Assembly: GCA_027070475.1 (NCBI GenBank)
Contig: JALXDT010000087.1
Span: forward strand, 1-7,236
Direction: 5' to 3'
DNA: 7,236 nt
DNA from: Candidatus Aminicenantota bacterium
GTDB taxonomy: Bacteria; Acidobacteriota; Aminicenantia; JAMOAD01
Shown: piece by piece, positions 6,262 through 7,236 of the stretch
Position numbering within the stretch: the stretch's first letter is position 1
Layout of the letters: each line of letters starts with the position of its first letter
Notes under the pieces: generated by a model
Databases searched by the model: none
Told to the model about the DNA's origin: nothing
The model's input: only the letters and a program-made list of their open reading frames with translations
Position numbers and translations under genes: made by a program

Positions 6262-7185
6262 TCAATTTCCTCCCTTTTTCAAAGCATCTATAATTGATTT
6301 AACAGTTGGAGCTTTATCGGAATTTGGAGCAAGGGATAAATATTTCTGAAGTGTTTCTATGGCTTCCTTTACTTTATTTAAAGCTACATAGGTCATACCT
6401 AACTGATACCATCCATCTGCAAATTCAGGGTTATGATCTACTGCCATTTTAAAAAATTCCGCAGCCTTATCATACTTAAAATTATTGTAAAAAATAACAC
6501 CTATGTTATATAAGACATTATAGTCCTTAATTTTCGAAACATCCGCCTTTTGATACCATTCAAGAGCTTTTTCATTCTCTCCTTTATTAATATAGGCATT
6601 TCCAATAGCCACAAAAATTTCAGTATTATCTCCTTTTTCCTGTATTGCTTTTTTATAATTTTCTATGGCTTCATCATACTTTTCCATAGCAAAATAGCAA
6701 TTCCCTATATTTCTATAAATCAGGGTCAGCTTGGGCATATCTTTTAATACAGATTCAAACAAATCAATGGCTTCTTTGTACTTTTTCTGAGCAAACAGTC
6801 TGTTTCCCTTTTCTATCTTTTTAAGAGCTTCTTCATTGACATTAACCCCTGCCATCTTTTTCAACTTTATTTCAATTATTGGATTTTTTGTATATGTTTT
6901 GACATTTACAGAAATCTTCTTTGGTTCATATCCCGGTTTTTCAAAATCAATATACCATGTTCCGCTTCTTATCCACATGGCTTTCCATTCACCTTTTGAA
7001 TCAGTCTTAACATTAAAACCAGCAGCAGCTCTCAAACTAAACAATTTAACAGTAACTCCTTCGAGTGGATTTCCGTTTTCATCATAAACAAATCCTTTTA
7101 ATTTACCTTTACCTGTATATGCAGCTGAAAACATAAAAGATGCAATAAAAGAAAATACAATCACACTTATAATTATTTTTTTCAT
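6262..7185 (-). CDS. exported protein with carboxypeptidase-regulatory-like domain and five TPRs
   Basis: A 307-residue predicted exported protein. A Sec-type signal peptide (MKKIIISVIVFSFIASFMFS, then AAYTG) precedes a carboxypeptidase-regulatory-like beta-sandwich domain (about 27-110: GKLKGFVYDENGNPLEGVTV, DSKGEWKAMWIRSGTWYIDF, KPGYEPKKISVNV). Five tetratricopeptide repeats follow at about 120-153, 154-187, 188-220, 222-255 and 256-289, for example IYRNIGNCYFAMEKYDEAIE. Cys162 is the only cysteine and there is no lipobox, so it is probably periplasmic or surface-exposed and soluble. TPRs bind other proteins; no catalytic motif is visible and I assign no reaction. The ATG at 7185 is preferred over an in-frame TTG one codon upstream, because AGGAGG (7191-7196) lies five bases from the ATG but only two from the TTG. 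It is followed by the GWxTD lipoprotein gene, a likely partner. Confidence 0.85.
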   Translation of the reverse strand: MKKIIISVIVFSFIASFMFSAAYTGKGKLKGFVYDENGNPLEGVTVKLFSLRAAAGFNVKTDSKGEWKAMWIRSGTWYIDFEKPGYEPKKISVNVKTYTKNPIIEIKLKKMAGVNVNEEALKKIEKGNRLFAQKKYKEAIDLFESVLKDMPKLTLIYRNIGNCYFAMEKYDEAIENYKKAIQEKGDNTEIFVAIGNAYINKGENEKALEWYQKADVSKIKDYNVLYNIGVIFYNNFKYDKAAEFFKMAVDHNPEFADGWYQLGMTYVALNKVKEAIETLQKYLSLAPNSDKAPTVKSIIDALKKGGN

Positions 7186-7190
7186 CAAAA

Positions 7191-7196
7191 CCTCCT
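7191..7196 (-). promoter_or_regulatory. ribosome binding site that decides the TPR gene start
   Basis: AGGAGG on the - strand lies five bases before the ATG at 7185-7183. An in-frame TTG directly before that ATG (7188-7186) would leave only two bases, which is too close for efficient initiation, so the ATG is the better start and the protein has 307 rather than 308 residues. Confidence 0.8.
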
Positions 7197-7211
7197 TATT
7201 TATATAAATTA

Positions 7212-7217
7212 ATTATA
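7212..7217 (-). promoter_or_regulatory. possible -10 box upstream of the TPR gene
   Basis: A perfect TATAAT on the - strand lies 15 bases before the AGGAGG of the TPR gene, giving a plausible leader of about 20 bases. The matching -35 box would fall at or beyond the window edge (around 7235-7240) and cannot be seen. The surrounding sequence is almost pure A/T, so a chance match is quite possible. Confidence 0.35.
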
Positions 7218-7236
7218 CTATAAAATATTTTTGTTT

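Noticed and set aside
6836..7087. + strand open frame inside the TPR gene
   Set aside because: It is the complement of the regulatory-like domain, whose protein sequence is clearly real in the - frame.
7198..7209. Perfect 12-bp palindrome ATTTATATAAAT upstream of the TPR gene
   Set aside because: It is made only of A and T in a nearly pure A/T stretch, so it is probably chance; no operator family is recognised.

Overview
This is an AT-rich stretch (about one third GC by eye) with two tRNA genes on the + strand at the left end and six protein genes that all read leftwards on the - strand. In transcription order (right to left) the protein genes are: an exported carboxypeptidase-regulatory/TPR protein, a GWxTD-domain lipoprotein, the transcription accessory protein Tex, the redox-sensing repressor Rex, butyrate kinase (buk) and phosphate butyryltransferase (ptb). 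Gaps between them are 16 to about 65 nt, coding density is high, and no mobile element, CRISPR array or phage gene is visible.

Organism: the lipoprotein signal and exported TPR protein suggest a diderm-type bacterium. The ptb-buk pair and Rex suggest an anaerobic fermenter. GWxTD proteins and exported carboxypeptidase-regulatory/TPR proteins are common in Acidobacteriota/Aminicenantes-like and related uncultured lineages. My best guess is such a lineage, in an unusually AT-rich form; this rests on family distribution, not on a marker phylogeny.

Layout: positions 44-72 hold a good sigma70-type promoter for tRNA-Gly(GCC) and tRNA-Cys(GCA). Positions 245-319 are a convergent, gene-free AT-rich gap. 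Positions 320-2982 hold rex-buk-ptb, which looks like its own redox-controlled transcription unit. Positions 3036-5249 are tex. Positions 5306-7185 are the two envelope proteins, with a possible promoter at the right edge of the window.

The most interesting feature is the tex-rex gap. It holds a perfect TTGACA-N17-TATAAT promoter on the - strand. The -35 box lies inside an 18-bp near-palindrome, TTGTCAAATATATAACAA, that matches the known Rex operator. The -10 box ends only five bases before the rex ATG, and no properly spaced Shine-Dalgarno sequence is present. The simplest reading is an autoregulated, leaderless rex mRNA that continues into buk and ptb, so that a high NADH/NAD+ ratio would release Rex and raise flux through butyryl-CoA to butyryl-phosphate to butyrate plus ATP. 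I see no wholly new system here; the novelty is mainly regulatory.
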